The notes: generated by a model from the sequence alone, not told the origin. DNA of 53,400 nucleotides from Mycobacterium scrofulaceum (GCF_001667885.1 NZ_LZJW01000005.1:1-53400); one strand, 5' to 3'. Shown: positions 17,313 through 26,471, numbered from the stretch's first letter. Numbers and translations: made by a program.

Positions 17313-18077
17313 ATGGGTTATGCCGACCGGCTTTTCGACCTCACCGATCGGGTGGTGCTGGTCACCGGTGGCAGCCGCGGGCTGGGCCGCGAGATGGCCT
17401 TCGCGGCGGCCCGCTGCGGAGCCGATGTGGTGATTGCCAGCCGCAACATGGACAACTGCGTGGCCACCGCCAAGGAGATCGAGGCCGAAACCGGGCGCTC
17501 CGCCCTGCCACATCAGGTGCACGTCGGTCGTTGGGATCAGCTCGACGGATTGGTCGAGGCGACCTACGACCGGTTCGGCAAGGTCGACACGCTGATCAAC
17601 AACGCCGGCATGTCACCGCTGTACGACAAGCTGACCGACGTTACGGAGAAACTGTTCGACGCGGTGGTCAACCTGAACCTCAAGGGCCCGTTCCGGTTGT
17701 CGGCCTTGGTCGGGGAGCGGATGGTGGCGGCCGGCCGCGGATCGATCATCAACGTGAGCACGGCCGGCTCGTTGCGTCCGACGCCCGACATCATTCCCTA
17801 CGCCGCCGCCAAGGCCGGGCTCAACGCCATGACCGAGGCGCTCGCGAAGGCGTTCGGGCCGTCTGTTCGGGTCAACACCCTGATGGCCGGACCGTTTCTG
17901 ACCGACGTGAGCAAGGCGTGGAACCTCGACGCGGCCCCCGGCAAGCCGTTCGGGCACCTGGCGTTGCAGCGCGCCGGCGACCCGGCCGAAATCGTCGGCG
18001 GCGCATTATTTCTCGCGTCGGACGCCTCGAGTTTCACCACCGGTTCGATTCTGCGTGCCGACGGTGGAATTCCCTGA
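17313..18077 (+). CDS. SDR oxidoreductase of the lva-like operon
   Basis: The protein has 254 residues and classical SDR motifs: VVLVTGGSRGLGREM near residue 15, NNAGMSP near 94, catalytic Ser in INVSTAGS and YAAAKAGLNAMTEAL (YxxxK), then VRVNTLMAGPF. The ATG at 17313 lies one base after the kinase stop. In the lva analogy it would reduce a 4-keto acyl-CoA to the 4-hydroxy form or oxidise the 3-hydroxyacyl-CoA made downstream. Which of these cannot be told from sequence. Confidence 0.88.
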   Translation: MGYADRLFDLTDRVVLVTGGSRGLGREMAFAAARCGADVVIASRNMDNCVATAKEIEAETGRSALPHQVHVGRWDQLDGLVEATYDRFGKVDTLINNAGMSPLYDKLTDVTEKLFDAVVNLNLKGPFRLSALVGERMVAAGRGSIINVSTAGSLRPTPDIIPYAAAKAGLNAMTEALAKAFGPSVRVNTLMAGPFLTDVSKAWNLDAAPGKPFGHLALQRAGDPAEIVGGALFLASDASSFTTGSILRADGGIP

Positions 18078-18188
18078 CGGGGCGGGTCGCCGGCCGGGTG
18101 ACGGGTCGCCGCCGATGAACGCGGCGATCACAAGCGCGGCGGAGCCGGGCGCGGTGGGTCGCCGCCGTTAAGAAGATAGGAGATTTGA

Positions 18189-19496
18189 ATGTCTTGGGAC
18201 TTCTCCACCGAACCGGACTTCCAGGAGAAAATCGACTGGGTCCGCGACTTCGTGCACCAGGAGGTGGAACCCCTCGAGGTGCTGTTCCCGGGTTGCGAAT
18301 TCCTGCCGCTCAACGACGAGCGTCGCCGCATCGTCGATCCGCTCAAGCAGCAGGTCCGCGAGCGCGGCTTGTGGGCACCACATCTGGGGCCCGAGCTGGG
18401 CGGTCAGGGCTTCGGCGCGGTGAAGCTGACCTTGATCAACGAGATTCTGGGCCGCAGCCCGTGGGCGCCGATCGTGTTCGGCACGCAGGCGCCCGACACC
18501 GGCAACGCCGAGATCATCGCCCGCTTCGGGACCCAGGAGCAGAAAGACCGCTACCTGGCTGGGCTGCTGTCCGGGGAGATCTTCTCGTGTTTTTCGATGA
18601 CGGAGCCGCAGGGCGGCGCCGATCCGCGCGTCTTCCGGACGCGCGCCTTCCGCGACGGCGACGACTGGGTGATCACCGGGCGAAAGTACTTCTCCTCCAA
18701 CGCCTCCGTCGCCTCCTTCTTCATCGTCGTCGCGATCACCGACCCGGACGTGCCCGTCCATCGCGGCGCCTCGACGTTCCTGGTGCCCGCCGATACCGAC
18801 GGCCTGACCATCGAAGCCACCCATCACCTGGTCGGCGCGCTACCGCACGAGCCCGGGCACTCGCTGGTCCACTACGAGGGCGTCCGGGTGCCGGCGGATG
18901 CGATGTTGGGCGAACCCGGCCAGGGCTTCATGATCCTGCAGACCCGGCTGGCCGGCGGGCGGCTGCATCACGCGATGCGCTCGATCGGGGTGGCCCAGCG
19001 CGCGGTGGAGATGATGGCGCGGCGCGCGAAAAGCCGTTTCACCCAGGGTAGTTCACTGGCCGACAAGCAATTGGTGCAGGCGTTCATCGCCGACTCCTAC
19101 ACCGAGCTGATGCCGTTTCGGCTGGCGGTGTTGCACGCGGCATGGCTCATCGACACCGCCGGGGAGCACGCGGCCCGCGCCGAGATCGGCGCCTGCAAGA
19201 TCCTGGCCTCGCAGGTGCTCAAATCGATTGGGCTGCGCGCGATCCAGGTGCACGGCGCACTCGGCACCACCGATCAACTGCCGCTGGTCAACGTGTTGCT
19301 CGGCGGCGTGGCACTGGGCCTTGCCGACGGACCGACCGAAGCCCACAAGGTCAACCTGGCCCGGCTGCTGCTCAAGGGATACGAGGCCGAGGACGCCGAA
19401 TGGCCGAGCGAGCTGCTCGACATCCGCCGGGAGGCAGCGCGCACCAAGTACGGCGACCTGATCGACCGGGTGCCGGCGCTGCCCGATTCGCCATGA
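18189..19496 (+). CDS. Acyl-CoA dehydrogenase family protein (ACAD10/11 or LvaC-like)
   Basis: The protein has 435 residues. CFSMTEPQGGADPRVFRTRAF (FAD/substrate motif), WVITGRKYFSSNAS, and the C-terminal QVHGALGTTDQLPL plus LADGPTEAHKVNLARL are visible. Classical members have the catalytic Glu in an EGT motif at this last site; DGPxE is, as I recall, usual for ACAD10/11-type proteins, which handle 4-phosphoacyl-CoA without simple dehydrogenation. A strong ATAGGAG site precedes the ATG. Its stop overlaps the TetR start (ATGA). It is 112 bases after the SDR, the largest gap in the operon. Confidence 0.87.
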   Translation: MSWDFSTEPDFQEKIDWVRDFVHQEVEPLEVLFPGCEFLPLNDERRRIVDPLKQQVRERGLWAPHLGPELGGQGFGAVKLTLINEILGRSPWAPIVFGTQAPDTGNAEIIARFGTQEQKDRYLAGLLSGEIFSCFSMTEPQGGADPRVFRTRAFRDGDDWVITGRKYFSSNASVASFFIVVAITDPDVPVHRGASTFLVPADTDGLTIEATHHLVGALPHEPGHSLVHYEGVRVPADAMLGEPGQGFMILQTRLAGGRLHHAMRSIGVAQRAVEMMARRAKSRFTQGSSLADKQLVQAFIADSYTELMPFRLAVLHAAWLIDTAGEHAARAEIGACKILASQVLKSIGLRAIQVHGALGTTDQLPLVNVLLGGVALGLADGPTEAHKVNLARLLLKGYEAEDAEWPSELLDIRREAARTKYGDLIDRVPALPDSP

Positions 19497-20101
19497 GCAG
19501 CAGGGTGACGGCGGCCGTCGAACGCGCGCTCGACGAGCGCCAGCGGGAGGCGACCGAAGAGGTGGAGCGGATCCTGGCCGCCGCGGTTCGCGTGATGGAA
19601 CGGGTCGCGCCCGAACCGCCGCGGGTGAGCGACATCGTCACCGAGGCCGGCTCGTCGAACAAGGCGTTCTACCGCTATTTCGCCGGCAAGGACGACCTCA
19701 TCCTGGCCGTCATGGAGCGCGGGGTCGCCATCGTCGCGTCCTACCTCGAGCACCAGATGGCGAAGGAGAGTGCGCCCCGCGACCAGGTCGCCCGCTGGAT
19801 CGAAGGCACGCTCGCGCAGGTGGCCGACCCGCACCTGATCAGCATGACCCGTGCGGCCGCCGGCCAGATGTCGGCCGGTGCGAATTGGCGTGCGGCGGAC
19901 CACGAGATGATGCGGCCGCTGCGGACTCTTCTGGTCGCACCCGTTGCGGCGCTGGGCAGCTCGGATGTCGAGCGCGATGTCGAGGCCGTATTCAGCTGCA
20001 CCGCAGCGATGATGCGCCGCTACGTGGGGTCCGCCGACCGGCCTGAGCCGGCGGACATCGCACACCTGGTCGAGTTCTGTCTACGCGGTCTGGGGGTTTG
20101 A
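19493..20101 (+). CDS. TetR family transcriptional regulator
   Basis: The protein has 202 residues. The N-terminal helix-turn-helix is PPRVSDIVTEAGSSNKAFYRYFAGKDDLILAV around residues 40-75; the rest is an alpha-helical ligand domain without recognisable binding residues. It starts at ATG 19493, overlapping the acyl-CoA dehydrogenase stop by four bases, and its stop overlaps the next ATG by one. Being inside the operon, it probably represses it through the palindrome at 16226-16242, with an acyl-CoA as likely inducer (inference). Confidence 0.87.
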   Translation: MSSRVTAAVERALDERQREATEEVERILAAAVRVMERVAPEPPRVSDIVTEAGSSNKAFYRYFAGKDDLILAVMERGVAIVASYLEHQMAKESAPRDQVARWIEGTLAQVADPHLISMTRAAAGQMSAGANWRAADHEMMRPLRTLLVAPVAALGSSDVERDVEAVFSCTAAMMRRYVGSADRPEPADIAHLVEFCLRGLGV

Positions 20102-21066
20102 TGCGCGCCGTCGTCTGTCGTTCTTACGGCAGTCCCGAAGATCTGGTTCTCGAGGACGTTGACGAGCCCGTGCCGGGCCCCGGGCAGCTGCTGGTGCGGG
20201 TGCACGCCGCGGCGGTCAACTTTCCCGACGTGCTGTTCATCGCCGGCAAGTACCAGGTCAAGATTCCGCCGCCGTTCATACCGGGCAACGAGGTCGCCGG
20301 CGAGGTGATCGGTGCCGGTGAGGGCGTTCGGTTCGATCCGGGGCAGCGGGTGTCCGGCACCACGTTTGGGGCGTTCGCCGAGCAGGCGCTGCTGGACGCG
20401 GACCAGGCGGTGCCGGTGCCCGACGACGTCGACTTCGCGTCGGCCGCCGCCTTCGGAGTCACCTACCGCACCGCATACCACGCGCTGCGCTCGACGGCCG
20501 CAGTGACAGAAGGAGATTGGGTCGTCGTGCTGGGCGCGGCGGGCGGCGTCGGGCTGGCCGCGGTCGACCTGGCCGTCGCCATGAAGGCGCAAGTGCTGGC
20601 CGCGGCGTCCAGCCCCGAGAAGCTCGAGTTGTGCCGGCAACGCGGCGCCGAGGCGACCGTCGACTACGACCGGGAGGACCTGAAATCGCGGATCCGCGAG
20701 TTGACCGGTGACAGCGCCAGGGTGGTACTTGATCCCGTCGGCGGATCGTATGCGGAGCCCGCGCTGCGCGGCTTGGCGCGCGGCGGCACCTTCGTCACGC
20801 TGGGCTACGCGGCGGGAACGATCCCGGCGATACCGCTCAACCTCGTTCTGCTCAAGGACATCTGCGTGCGCGGCATGGAGATCCGGACCTTCGCGACCGA
20901 CCACCCCGACGAATGTGCCCGGGACTTACGTGAGCTGTCGGAGATGTTCGCCGCCGGCGCGATCCGGCCCTACATCGGGGCACGGTTCCCGCTGGCCGAA
21001 ACGGCGGCGGCGTTGCGGCACGTGGCCGACCGAAAGGTGTTGGGCAAGGTCGTCATCGACATCTGA
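20101..21066 (+). CDS. NADPH:quinone oxidoreductase (zinc-free MDR family)
   Basis: The protein has 321 residues from ATG 20101, which overlaps the TetR stop by one base (TGATG). It is a medium-chain dehydrogenase/reductase: VHAAAVNFPDVLFIAGKY, the core IPGNEVAGEVIG, and the nucleotide-binding VVLGAAGGVGLAAVDLAVA. The catalytic-zinc Cys is absent, as in quinone reductase/enoyl reductase branches. It could reduce an enoyl-thioester or quinone generated in the same pathway. The substrate is not known. Confidence 0.87.
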   Translation: MRAVVCRSYGSPEDLVLEDVDEPVPGPGQLLVRVHAAAVNFPDVLFIAGKYQVKIPPPFIPGNEVAGEVIGAGEGVRFDPGQRVSGTTFGAFAEQALLDADQAVPVPDDVDFASAAAFGVTYRTAYHALRSTAAVTEGDWVVVLGAAGGVGLAAVDLAVAMKAQVLAAASSPEKLELCRQRGAEATVDYDREDLKSRIRELTGDSARVVLDPVGGSYAEPALRGLARGGTFVTLGYAAGTIPAIPLNLVLLKDICVRGMEIRTFATDHPDECARDLRELSEMFAAGAIRPYIGARFPLAETAAALRHVADRKVLGKVVIDI

Positions 21067-21070
21067 CAGG

Positions 21071-22972
21071 TCACGGCGTGACGATGTCGAAGCTCGGGTC
21101 GGGTTGATCCAGCACACCGAGGAGGGCCTGCAGCGCGGCCTGATTGCCGGATATCTGCAACCCGGGCGAGGAGAAGTCACCCATCGCCGCGGATAGGAGG
21201 CGAAACTTGCTGTCCAGCTGGACCGTGACCGATGCCGTCGCCGGCTCGGCCGCCACCTTGCGGTGGACGAGTACCCCGTTGCGCAGGGTGAGACGGTAAT
21301 TGGTGGCGAGATCGGCGAAGGCCACGTCGATGGCGAGATCGAGATCCCAGCTGCGCGGGCCGTCGACCCGGATGGCGAGGCTGTCGAAGATTTGCTCGGG
21401 CGTCAGCTGCGAGAGCATGGTGGGCGAGCCGACCTGCGCGGCGGTGCCGAAGTTGCCGGCCCGCAATTCCGTTGCGCCGCTGAGGAAGAAGTTGCGCCAC
21501 GTCGCGTTCTCGGCCCCATAGGCCAGCTGCTCGAGCGTCTCCGCGTACAGCGTGCGGGCGCCCTGGTGTGCACTGTCGGTGAAGATCGCATGATCCAGTA
21601 GCGTTGCCGCCCAACGGAAATCGCCCGTATCAAAGGCCTTTTGGGCCAGGCCGACAACGCTGTCGATCCCGCCCATCGCCTCGACGTAGCGCGGCGCGAT
21701 GGCCTCCGGGGGATGCGGCCATAACCGCGCCGGGTTGCCGTCGAACCAGCCCATGTAGCGCTGATAGACGGCCTTCACGTTGTGGCTGACCGACCCGTAG
21801 TACCCGTGAGTGTGCCACGCACGCTCGAGCGCCGGTGGCATCCGGAACATCTCCGCGATCTCAATTCCGGTGTAGCCCTGGTTGAGCAGCCGCAGCGTCT
21901 GGTCGTGCAGATAGGCGTACAGGTCGCGCTGCAGCGACAGGAACTCGACGATGCTCTCCCGCCCCCAGGTCGGCCAGTGGTGGGAGGCGAACACCACGTC
22001 GGCGCGGTCGGCGAAGGTGTCGATCGCCTCCGTGAGGTAGCCGGACCACGCGCGCGGGTCCCGCACCAGCGCCCCACGCAGCGTCAGCAGGTTGTGCAGA
22101 TTATGGGTGGCGTTCTCAGCCATGCACAACGCGCGAAACCGCGGGAAGTAGAAATGCATTTCGGCGGGCGCCTCGGTGCCGGGCGCCATCTGGAACTCGA
22201 TCTCGACCCCGTCGATGGTGTGCTTCTCGCCGGTCACGCGGATGTCGATGGTCGGCACGATGATCGCCACCTCGCCGGTCGACGTGGCCTGGCCCAGGCC
22301 GCAGCCCACCTGGTCACGCGGGCCGCGGGGCAGCATGCTGCCGTACATGTACGTCGCGCGCCGCGTCATGGCCGGGCCGGCGTACACGTTCTCCTGGACC
22401 GCATGCTCGACGAAGCCGTCCGGCGCCAAGACGGCCACGGCGCCGGCGTCGACGTCCGCCTGCGAGGTGACGCCGAGCACGCCGCCGAAGTGATCGACAT
22501 GGCTATGGGTGTAGATCACCGCGACGACGGGCCGGTCACCCCCGCGGTGGGTGCGATACAGCCCCAACGCGGCCCCCGCGACCTCGGTGGACACCAGCGG
22601 ATCGATGACGATGATCCCGGTGTCGGTCTCGACGAACGTGACGTTGGACAGGTCGAGGCCGCGGACCTGGTAAATCCCCGAAACCACCTCGTAGAGGCCC
22701 TGTTTGGCGGCCAGCGTCGACTGCCGCCACAGGCTGGGATGCACCGAGGCCGGCGCGGGGCCGCCGAGGAAGGAGTAGGCGTCGTTGTCCCAGACCACGC
22801 GCCCGTCGGCCGCCTTGATGACGCATGGGGACAAGGCGGCGATGAATCCGCGATCGGCGTCGTGAAAGTCCGTGTCGTCATCGAATGGCAGCGCGTGTGC
22901 GCGGTGCGCCGCCTCGATGACTTCGGTGGGGGGTTTGCGCTGCACGCCAATACATTGCCATTGACATGCCAT
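21071..22972 (-). CDS. Alkyl sulfatase, type III (MBL fold; Rv3762c-like)
   Basis: The protein has 633 residues (624 if GTG 22945 is used, close to Rv3762c). It has the full three-domain layout of SdsA1/BDS1: an MBL domain with intact metal motif THSHVDHFGG (His156, His158, Asp160, His161), an alkyl sulfatase dimerisation domain (about 375-500, SVSHNVKAVYQRYMGW), and a C-terminal sterol-carrier-like domain from about 510, ending in ALLGVLDQPDPSFDIVTP. It hydrolyses primary or secondary alkyl sulfates to alcohol and sulfate, probably in the cytoplasm because no signal peptide is seen. It converges on the quinone oxidoreductase gene. Confidence 0.9.
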   Translation of the reverse strand: MACQWQCIGVQRKPPTEVIEAAHRAHALPFDDDTDFHDADRGFIAALSPCVIKAADGRVVWDNDAYSFLGGPAPASVHPSLWRQSTLAAKQGLYEVVSGIYQVRGLDLSNVTFVETDTGIIVIDPLVSTEVAGAALGLYRTHRGGDRPVVAVIYTHSHVDHFGGVLGVTSQADVDAGAVAVLAPDGFVEHAVQENVYAGPAMTRRATYMYGSMLPRGPRDQVGCGLGQATSTGEVAIIVPTIDIRVTGEKHTIDGVEIEFQMAPGTEAPAEMHFYFPRFRALCMAENATHNLHNLLTLRGALVRDPRAWSGYLTEAIDTFADRADVVFASHHWPTWGRESIVEFLSLQRDLYAYLHDQTLRLLNQGYTGIEIAEMFRMPPALERAWHTHGYYGSVSHNVKAVYQRYMGWFDGNPARLWPHPPEAIAPRYVEAMGGIDSVVGLAQKAFDTGDFRWAATLLDHAIFTDSAHQGARTLYAETLEQLAYGAENATWRNFFLSGATELRAGNFGTAAQVGSPTMLSQLTPEQIFDSLAIRVDGPRSWDLDLAIDVAFADLATNYRLTLRNGVLVHRKVAAEPATASVTVQLDSKFRLLSAAMGDFSSPGLQISGNQAALQALLGVLDQPDPSFDIVTP

Positions 22973-23019
22973 TCCGTTCCAGGGTTCTTGTCAACTGACT
23001 AACGAACACAGAAACAATT

Positions 23020-23060
23020 ACCTTGAACTCTAGATCTTCGGTCCAGTTAACCCTCATACT
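23020..23060 (+). promoter_or_regulatory. lpqH: Possible lpqH promoter
   Basis: TTGAAC and TTAACC separated by about 18 bases lie upstream of lpqH within the 141-bp divergent gap to the sulfatase gene. The -10 is a poor match to TAnnnT, so this is a weak call. The ribosome binding site is clear: AAAGGAG before GTG 23114. Confidence 0.3.
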
Positions 23061-23113
23061 GCCCACACGGCCCTCAATGCCGAGGGTCGCAACTTTCGGG
23101 CAAAGGAGAACAC

Positions 23114-23590
23114 GTGAAGCGTGGACTGATGGTCGCGGTGGCTGGAGCAGCAATTCTGGCCGCCGGCATTTCCGGCTGTTCCAGCAATAAGTCGAGTTCA
23201 GGCGGTTCGGGCACGAGCTCCGCGGTGAACACCTCGGCGGGTGCTGCCACCGGAACCAAGGTCATCATCGACGGCAAGGACCAGAACGTGAGCGGCTCGG
23301 TGGTGTGCACGACCGCCGGCGGCAACGTCAACATCGCCATCGGTGGTGCCGCGACCGGGATCGCCGCCGTGCTCACCGACGCCAGCCCGCCCCAGGTGAA
23401 GTCCGTTGGACTGGGCAACGTCAACGGCGTGACGCTCGGCTATACCTCCGGGACCGGCCAGGGTAACGCCTCGGCCGAGAAGAACGGCAACAGCTACAAG
23501 ATCACCGGCACGGCCACCGGCGTCGACATGGCCAACCCGATGCAGCCGGTGAACAAGCCATTCGAAATCGACGTCAACTGCTCTAGCTAG
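23114..23590 (+). CDS. lpqH: 19-kDa lipoprotein antigen LpqH
   Basis: The protein has 158 residues and starts at GTG. The signal peptide [20 protein letters not shown] ends in lipobox ISGC with Cys22, followed by a Ser/Gly/Thr-rich linker (about 23-47), which in M. tuberculosis is O-glycosylated. The mature domain has two Cys residues (VVCTT and DVNC) able to form the conserved disulfide. It is a surface lipoprotein and TLR2 agonist (Rv3763). Its neighbours TcrXY are the same as in M. tuberculosis. Confidence 0.96.
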   Translation: MKRGLMVAVAGAAILAAGISGCSSNKSSSGGSGTSSAVNTSAGAATGTKVIIDGKDQNVSGSVVCTTAGGNVNIAIGGAATGIAAVLTDASPPQVKSVGLGNVNGVTLGYTSGTGQGNASAEKNGNSYKITGTATGVDMANPMQPVNKPFEIDVNCSS

Positions 23591-25118
23591 CCGAGGATGC
23601 GGGCGGTTGCCACCCGTTTAGTGGCAACCGCACCGTGAACTCGGTATGGCCGGGTGAGCTGTCCACGGTGATCGTCCCGTTGTGCGCCTTGACCACGGCG
23701 GACGCGATCGCCAGCCCCAGCCCGGTGCTACCGCCCTTGCGGGACCGCGAGGTGTCGCCGCGGGCGAAGCGCTCGAAGACCTCGGATTGAAGCGGCGCCG
23801 GGATCCCGGGGCCGTTGTCGATGACCTGCAGGACGGTGTGTGCCTTCTCGGTGCTCAACCGCGTGGTCACGACCGTGCCCGCGGCGGTGTGCAGGCGGGC
23901 GTTGGCGAGCAGGTTGGCCAGCACCTGGTGCAGGCGGGCCGCATCGCCGGTGATGATCACGGGTTCTTCCGGCAAGTCGAGTTCCCACTGATGGTCCGGC
24001 CCGGCGACGTGCGCGTCGTTGACGGCGTCGACCGCGACCCGCGACAGATCTACCGGTTCGCGTTCCAGCGGCCGGCCGGAGTCCAGCCGGGCCAGCAGCA
24101 GCAGGTCCTCCACCAGGCGCGTCATCCGTTCGGTCTCGGAGGCCACCCGGCTCATCGCGTGCGCCACCGCTTCCCGGTCGTCCCCCATGCGCTGGGTGAG
24201 TTCGGTGTAGCCGCGGATCGCGGCAAGCGGCGTGCGCAGTTCGTGGCTCGCGTCGGCGACGAACTGGCGGACACGGGTCTCGCTGGCCTGCCGGGCCGAC
24301 AGCGCGGCCGCGATGTGATCGAGCATCCTGTTGAGAGCCGATCCGAGCTGGCCCACCTCGGTGGAGGGGTTCGCGTCGGATTCGCGCACCCGGAGCGGCA
24401 GTTCGACCTCACCGCGATCCAGCGGTAGGTCGGCCACCCTGCTGGCCGTCTGCGCGACGCGGCGCAGCGGAGCCAGTGCCCGCCGGATGATGATGACCCC
24501 GGCGATCGTCGCTGCGGCCAGCGCGACCGCGGTGACGATCGCGAAAATGACCAGCATCCGGATCAGGGTGGCGTCGACGTTGGCCATCGACAGGCCGGTG
24601 ACGATGGTGTCGCCCCCATTGCGGCTCGGGGCGGCCACCACCCGATACCGGCCGAGCCCGTCCAGGTCGAGGGTGACCGGCGCGCGGCTGTCGGCGATTC
24701 GCTCGAGCTGCGCTTGCGCGGCCGGGGTCAGCGCGGCCCGGGTGCCACTGCTGGTGAGGTAGCCGGCGTCCACCGTCTTTCCGTGATTGATCACCGCGGC
24801 CACCATGCCCGCCGGCTGGCCGGGGGCGTCGAGGAACCGCGGGCCCGGCCCGGGCCGGGGATAATACGAGTGCTCGCGCCGCGGGTGGTTGGGCTCGGGG
24901 TACATCAGCGCCGAGCGGAACGACGTGCCCGCGAGTTGGCCGTCGAGTTGCTTCACCAGGTGATGATTGAGCGCCAGCTCGGTCACTGCGGTGATGCCGA
25001 CGCACACGATGGCCAACACGACGATCTGCCCGACCAGCAGCCGCAGCCGCAGCGACCAGGCCCTCTGCGTGCTGGCCGACGGTCGCGACCCGCTGCTAGC
25101 GCGCCGGCTTGAGGACAT
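23583..25118 (-). CDS. tcrY: Sensor histidine kinase TcrY
   Basis: The kinase has 511 residues from ATG 25118 (an in-frame start at 25130 adds four). It has a first transmembrane helix ([20 protein letters not shown]), an extracytoplasmic sensor region of about 130 residues, a second helix ([21 protein letters not shown]), a HAMP segment ([17 protein letters not shown]), the phospho-acceptor [22 protein letters not shown]-box [14 protein letters not shown], and ATP lids DNGPGIP and [10 protein letters not shown]. It phosphorylates TcrX. It overlaps the tcrX stop, and its 3' end overlaps the lpqH stop region by eight bases. Confidence 0.94.
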   Translation of the reverse strand: MSSSRRASSGSRPSASTQRAWSLRLRLLVGQIVVLAIVCVGITAVTELALNHHLVKQLDGQLAGTSFRSALMYPEPNHPRREHSYYPRPGPGPRFLDAPGQPAGMVAAVINHGKTVDAGYLTSSGTRAALTPAAQAQLERIADSRAPVTLDLDGLGRYRVVAAPSRNGGDTIVTGLSMANVDATLIRMLVIFAIVTAVALAAATIAGVIIIRRALAPLRRVAQTASRVADLPLDRGEVELPLRVRESDANPSTEVGQLGSALNRMLDHIAAALSARQASETRVRQFVADASHELRTPLAAIRGYTELTQRMGDDREAVAHAMSRVASETERMTRLVEDLLLLARLDSGRPLEREPVDLSRVAVDAVNDAHVAGPDHQWELDLPEEPVIITGDAARLHQVLANLLANARLHTAAGTVVTTRLSTEKAHTVLQVIDNGPGIPAPLQSEVFERFARGDTSRSRKGGSTGLGLAIASAVVKAHNGTITVDSSPGHTEFTVRLPLNGWQPPASSAS

Positions 25119-25836
25119 AACCCGCGCCACGCAGCGTGTGGATCATGGGGTCGCGACCGCTGTCGATCTTCTTGCGCAGATAAGAGATGTAGAGCTCCAC
25201 GATGTTGGACCGGCCGCCGAAGTCATAGCTCCACACCCGGTCGAGGATCTGGGCCTTGCTCAACACCCGCTTGGAGTTGCGCATCATGAAGCGCAGCAAC
25301 TCGAACTCGGTGGAGGTCAACGAGATCGGCTCGCCGCCGCGGGTGACCTCGTGACTGTCCTCGTCCAGGACCAGATCGCCGACCACCAGTTGCGCGCCGC
25401 TGTCCAGCGTCGTCACCCCGGTGCGGCGCAGCAGCGCCCGCAGGCGCAGCACCACCTCTTCGATGCTGAACGGTTTGGTCACATAGTCGTCGCCGCCGGC
25501 GGTCAACCCGGCGATGCGATCCTCGACGGCATCCTTGGCCGTCAACAGCAGCACCGGCAGCTGGGGGTTTTCCTCGCGCAGTTTGTGCAGGACGTCCAGC
25601 CCGCTCATGTCGGGAAGCATCACATCGAGGACGACCACGTCCGGACGCTGGGCGCGGGCGGCGGCAATGGCCGAAGCCCCGTCGCTGGCGGTCGCGATGT
25701 TCCAGCCCTCGTACCGCAGCGCCATCGACACCATCTCGGCCAGAACGGACTCGTCGTCCACGACCAACACATTGATCGGATTGCCATCGGCTCGACACAT
25801 GACGACCCGCTCGACGGAGGATCGGGGCTGGGTCAC
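25096..25836 (-). CDS. tcrX: OmpR-family response regulator TcrX
   Basis: The regulator has about 246 residues from GTG 25836 (VTQPRSS); GTG/ATG alternatives exist nearby. The receiver domain has VLVVDDES, phospho-acceptor VVVLDVMLPDMSG, LLLTAKD and the switch Lys in YVTKPFS. The C-terminal winged helix shows LTSTEFELLRFMMRNSKRVLSKAQILDRVW and the terminal RGAGYVL. It is phosphorylated by TcrY and binds DNA. In M. tuberculosis the pair responds to iron limitation. The gene overlaps tcrY. Confidence 0.93.
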   Translation of the reverse strand: MTQPRSSVERVVMCRADGNPINVLVVDDESVLAEMVSMALRYEGWNIATASDGASAIAAARAQRPDVVVLDVMLPDMSGLDVLHKLREENPQLPVLLLTAKDAVEDRIAGLTAGGDDYVTKPFSIEEVVLRLRALLRRTGVTTLDSGAQLVVGDLVLDEDSHEVTRGGEPISLTSTEFELLRFMMRNSKRVLSKAQILDRVWSYDFGGRSNIVELYISYLRKKIDSGRDPMIHTLRGAGYVLKPAR

Positions 25837-25896
25837 ACGTTCCAGTATGCGCACCGCGCTGAGCCGCCGCTATGGCCTAGCTTTGTGTGCCCTGTG

Positions 25897-25937
25897 AACG
25901 GGATCGCGCGACTGCTCAGCAGTCGCGCGATCCCGTT
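25897..25937. terminator. Long perfect hairpin, probable terminator
   Basis: Positions 25897-25916 and 25918-25937 are perfect inverted complements (20 bp, effectively 18 bp with a small loop). On the plus strand it is followed by TTTTC. On the minus strand it lies 16 bases beyond the stop of the 51-residue membrane protein, so it most likely ends that transcript and insulates tcrXY. Confidence 0.65.
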
Positions 25938-25952
25938 TTCCCGGCGAAGTGG

Positions 25953-26108
25953 TTAATACCAGTAGCGCCGGCCGGCGACCGGGCGGCCAATCGAGCCCAT
26001 GACCCACAACACGGCGCCGATGACGAGCACGACGACGCCGATCTCCCACAGCAACGGGATGCTGAATACAAAGCCGAGAATAAGCAGGATTACGCCGAGG
26101 ACAATCAT
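25953..26108 (-). CDS. Small membrane protein, DUF6131-like
   Basis: A 51-residue protein begins at ATG 26108 after a strong AAAGGAG site. Nearly all of it is hydrophobic: one helix about residues 2-20 (MIVLGVILLILGFVFSI) and a second about 24-40 (GVVVLVIGAVLWVMGSIG), then a short tail with aromatic and basic residues ending in GRRYWY. Such two-helix proteins are common in mycobacteria and of unknown function. It is 10 bases downstream of the next small membrane protein gene and likely co-transcribed with it. Confidence 0.72.
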   Translation of the reverse strand: MIVLGVILLILGFVFSIPLLWEIGVVVLVIGAVLWVMGSIGRPVAGRRYWY

Positions 26109-26118
26109 GACGACTCCT

Positions 26119-26355
26119 TTAGGTAAGGGGCACTAGGACACTAGGCATTGAACTGGGCTGCGGAACATGGCAGTCCTTGACTTTCGGGTTGACGCCCCCG
26201 TAATTCAAAGGCCCCGCGATGACGGTCAACGCGATGTTTCCCGCCGTGACACAACTGGTCGAGTCACCCTTGAAGTAATCGCGTTGCCATGCCGCAAATA
26301 CCCCGATGAGCAGCCATACCAGGGCAATCGTGCCGATGATTCCGCTGCCACGCAT
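26119..26355 (-). CDS. Small membrane or secreted hypothetical protein
   Basis: From ATG 26355, preceded by GGAGG, the protein has 78 residues. A hydrophobic helix GIIGTIALVWLLIGVFAAW (4-22) is followed by a hydrophilic region with two Cys residues (TSCVTAGN and DCHVPQ) that could pair outside the membrane. I do not recognise a domain. It is the first gene of a two-gene unit with the DUF6131-like protein. Confidence 0.68.
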   Translation of the reverse strand: MRGSGIIGTIALVWLLIGVFAAWQRDYFKGDSTSCVTAGNIALTVIAGPLNYGGVNPKVKDCHVPQPSSMPSVLVPLT

Positions 26356-26471
26356 GGTGACCTCCAATGTGGTCGAGAAAAATTTCTCGTGGACGATAGT
26401 TACCCATTCGACTTGTGTCTAAACATTGCGCCACGGGTGAATTCGGCGGTGCGCCAGCGGAGCCCAGCGCA

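Noticed and set aside
25887..26126. A 79-codon plus-strand frame
   Set aside because: It runs through the long hairpin and is the antisense of the 51-residue membrane protein.
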